A stretch of DNA of 42,731 bases from a bacterium (GTDB lineage: Bacteria > Zhuqueibacterota > QNDG01 > JABMRT01). The stretch's first letter is position 1, and each line of letters starts with the position of its first letter. The notes beneath the pieces were generated by a model. That model was not told the DNA's origin. It searched no databases and saw only the letters and a program-made list of their open reading frames with translations. This document shows positions 42,241 through 42,731 of the stretch, in pieces. Position numbers and translations under genes: made by a program. Location: positions 1 through 42,731 of the forward strand of contig DSAP01000021.1 in NCBI GenBank assembly GCA_011046415.1, given 5' to 3'.

Positions 42241-42258
42241 TGTGACGGATTCGTCACA
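42241..42258. promoter_or_regulatory. Perfect 18-bp palindrome upstream of pilMN
   Basis: TGTGACGGATTCGTCACA has arms TGTGACG and CGTCACA around GATT. It looks like a Crp/Fnr-family site, but the TGTGA and TCACA halves are 8 rather than 6 bp apart. It lies about 105-120 bp before the pilMN ATG, just downstream of the sigma-54-like site. An operator or an mRNA hairpin is possible. Confidence 0.6.
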
Positions 42259-42277
42259 AACAGGCTATACAGGCTAC

Positions 42278-42293
42278 AACAAGAACTGTGCCA
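42278..42293 (-). promoter_or_regulatory. Sigma-54-like promoter of the pil operon
   Basis: TGGCACAGTTCTTGTT matches TGGCAC-N5-TTGC except for T in place of C at -12. The start would be near 42267, giving a leader of about 130 nt to ATG 42138, close to the leader length at the che cluster, whose site shares TGGCACAG. Confidence 0.4.
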
Positions 42294-42464
42294 AATGTTA
42301 ATAAATGCAGGAAGGATGAACAGACGGAAACAACAGGATGCTACGGTTTGTATGAAGCCTGTGACCGTTTCCATACGCCCCCCAAGGCGAAGCGGACAAA
42401 CGATGCGTGATCAAAACCGCTCTGGACGCCCTTCCCGCGGACATGCGGGAGAATCGTCATTCAT

Positions 42465-42493
42465 AAGATAATATTATCAAAAACAAAAGTCAA
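42465..42493 (-). promoter_or_regulatory. Candidate sigma-70 promoter reading towards pilMN, with palindrome
   Basis: TTGACT (42493-42488) and TATCTT (42470-42465) are 17 bp apart on the minus strand, just after a terminator. The perfect 12-bp palindrome GATAATATTATC (42467-42478) overlaps the -10 region. A transcript from here would have a leader of over 300 nt before pilMN. Confidence 0.4.
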
Positions 42494-42525
42494 CATTTTT
42501 ATTGTTTTTTCGAAAATTGCGAAAT

Positions 42526-42556
42526 AAAAAAAGCCGCCTCTTCCGGCGGCTTTTTT
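42526..42556. terminator. Bidirectional rho-independent terminator
   Basis: GCCGCC (42533-42538) pairs with GGCGGC (42545-42550) around TCTTCC. A run of A (42526-42532) on one side and T (42551-42556) on the other lets it work in both directions. It separates the pil operon from whatever lies to the right. Confidence 0.88.
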
Positions 42557-42610
42557 AAAAAGTAATGATCGTCCCCGTCACGCGTCACGGTTTTAAAAAC
42601 CGCCTGCAAG

Positions 42611-42687
42611 ACCCCCGACTAACTTGTCCCTGCATGTTTTTGGCAGGGAAGATTTCGGGGGTGACAACTTTAGGGTTTCATGCAGGG
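42611..42687. repeat. REP-like nested inverted repeat with alternative pairing
   Basis: ACCCCCGA (42611-42618) pairs with TCGGGGGT (42655-42662). Inside, TCCCTGC (42627-42633) pairs with GCAGGGA (42643-42649). A competing pairing joins CCCTGCATG (42628-42636) with CATGCAGGG (42679-42687). The outer CCCCCGA ... TCGGGGGTGACAA form resembles dispersed intergenic repeats (dRS3/REP type) seen in many genomes. No copy elsewhere in the window was found by eye. Confidence 0.5.
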
Positions 42688-42708
42688 GATAGTGATACGG
42701 ATTTGACT

Positions 42709-42731
42709 CTGCTTTCTGCTTTCTGCTTTCT
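42709..42731. repeat. Start of a 7-bp tandem repeat at the right edge
   Basis: Three full copies of CTGCTTT and the first two bases of a fourth run to the end of the window, so the array may continue. The unit length equals that of the heptamer array at 36804-36888, but the sequence differs. Confidence 0.75.

Larger units (their letters stand above)
42181..42731. other. About 550 bp of non-coding sequence at the right edge
   Basis: No credible gene is present; the frame 42214-42471 on the plus strand has no family features and no Shine-Dalgarno. The stretch contains palindromes, a 9-bp direct repeat (ACAGGCTAT/C at 42260-42277), promoter candidates reading into pilMN, a terminator, a REP-like inverted repeat and a heptamer repeat, listed separately. 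Confidence 0.7.

Noticed and set aside
42241-42258. Canonical Crp site
   Set aside because: The TGTGA and TCACA halves are 8 bp apart instead of 6.
42214-42471. Plus-strand 85-residue gene
   Set aside because: No Shine-Dalgarno, no recognisable fold, and it runs through promoter and palindrome sequences.
42611-42687. Integron attC site
   Set aside because: The GTTRRRY and RYYYAAC core boxes are missing and no integrase or cassette is near.

Overview
The window comes from a Gram-negative (diderm) bacterium. It encodes a heptose-7-phosphate kinase for lipopolysaccharide, a PilQ secretin, a TonB-like protein, an outer-membrane barrel and a lipoprotein. Base composition is moderately GC-rich by eye, Shine-Dalgarno sites are usually GGAG or AAGGAG, and GTG and TTG starts occur. 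The taxon cannot be fixed from this sequence. An uncultured FCB-type or deltaproteobacterial-type lineage would fit, but that is a guess. Nearly all genes lie on the minus strand, so genes are read from high to low coordinates.

Left part (1-15.4 kb): mainly housekeeping genes. They are a partial membrane protein at the left edge, rpsT on the plus strand with a near-consensus promoter, guaB, a DinG-type helicase with a degenerate exonuclease domain, an intracellular pullulanase-type enzyme, a PAP2 phosphatase, and an isoaspartyl peptidase/asparaginase broken by an in-frame amber codon. After a small plus-strand membrane protein with a clear terminator comes an envelope cluster: cutA, a TonB-like protein, an ExbB/TolQ-like channel, hldA, an HAD phosphatase and a small membrane protein. 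A membrane-anchored protein of unknown function and a sugar-epimerase-like SDR enzyme follow.

Middle (15.6-29.9 kb): a complete chemosensory cluster, read as cheY, cheW, cheR with TPRs, cheW, MCP, a stand-alone Hpt protein, cheA with a receiver, cheB, a very large hybrid histidine kinase and a receiver protein with a kinase-like C-terminus. A near-perfect sigma-54 promoter lies upstream of cheY. Gene content and position next to pil genes suggest a Pil-Chp-type system acting on type IV pili rather than flagella; no flagellar gene is present.

29.9-31.99 kb: a redox operon of trxB, arsR, trxA, a DUF6132-like protein and an FmdB-type zinc ribbon. A consensus promoter (TTGACA, 17 bp, TATATT) is overlapped by an ATTC-N8-GAAT palindrome, a likely site for the ArsR protein of the operon. 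The reductase has lost the basic NADPH-binding residues.

32-42.2 kb: a type IV pilus operon, pilMN (fused), pilO, a 941-residue Big_1-repeat lipoprotein, an outer-membrane barrel, pilP, pilQ and pilT. The barrel gene is preceded by about twelve copies of a 7-bp tandem repeat. A sigma-54-like site upstream of pilMN resembles the che promoter. The right edge (42.2-42.7 kb) is non-coding and holds palindromes, a bidirectional terminator, a REP-like inverted repeat and the start of another heptamer repeat.
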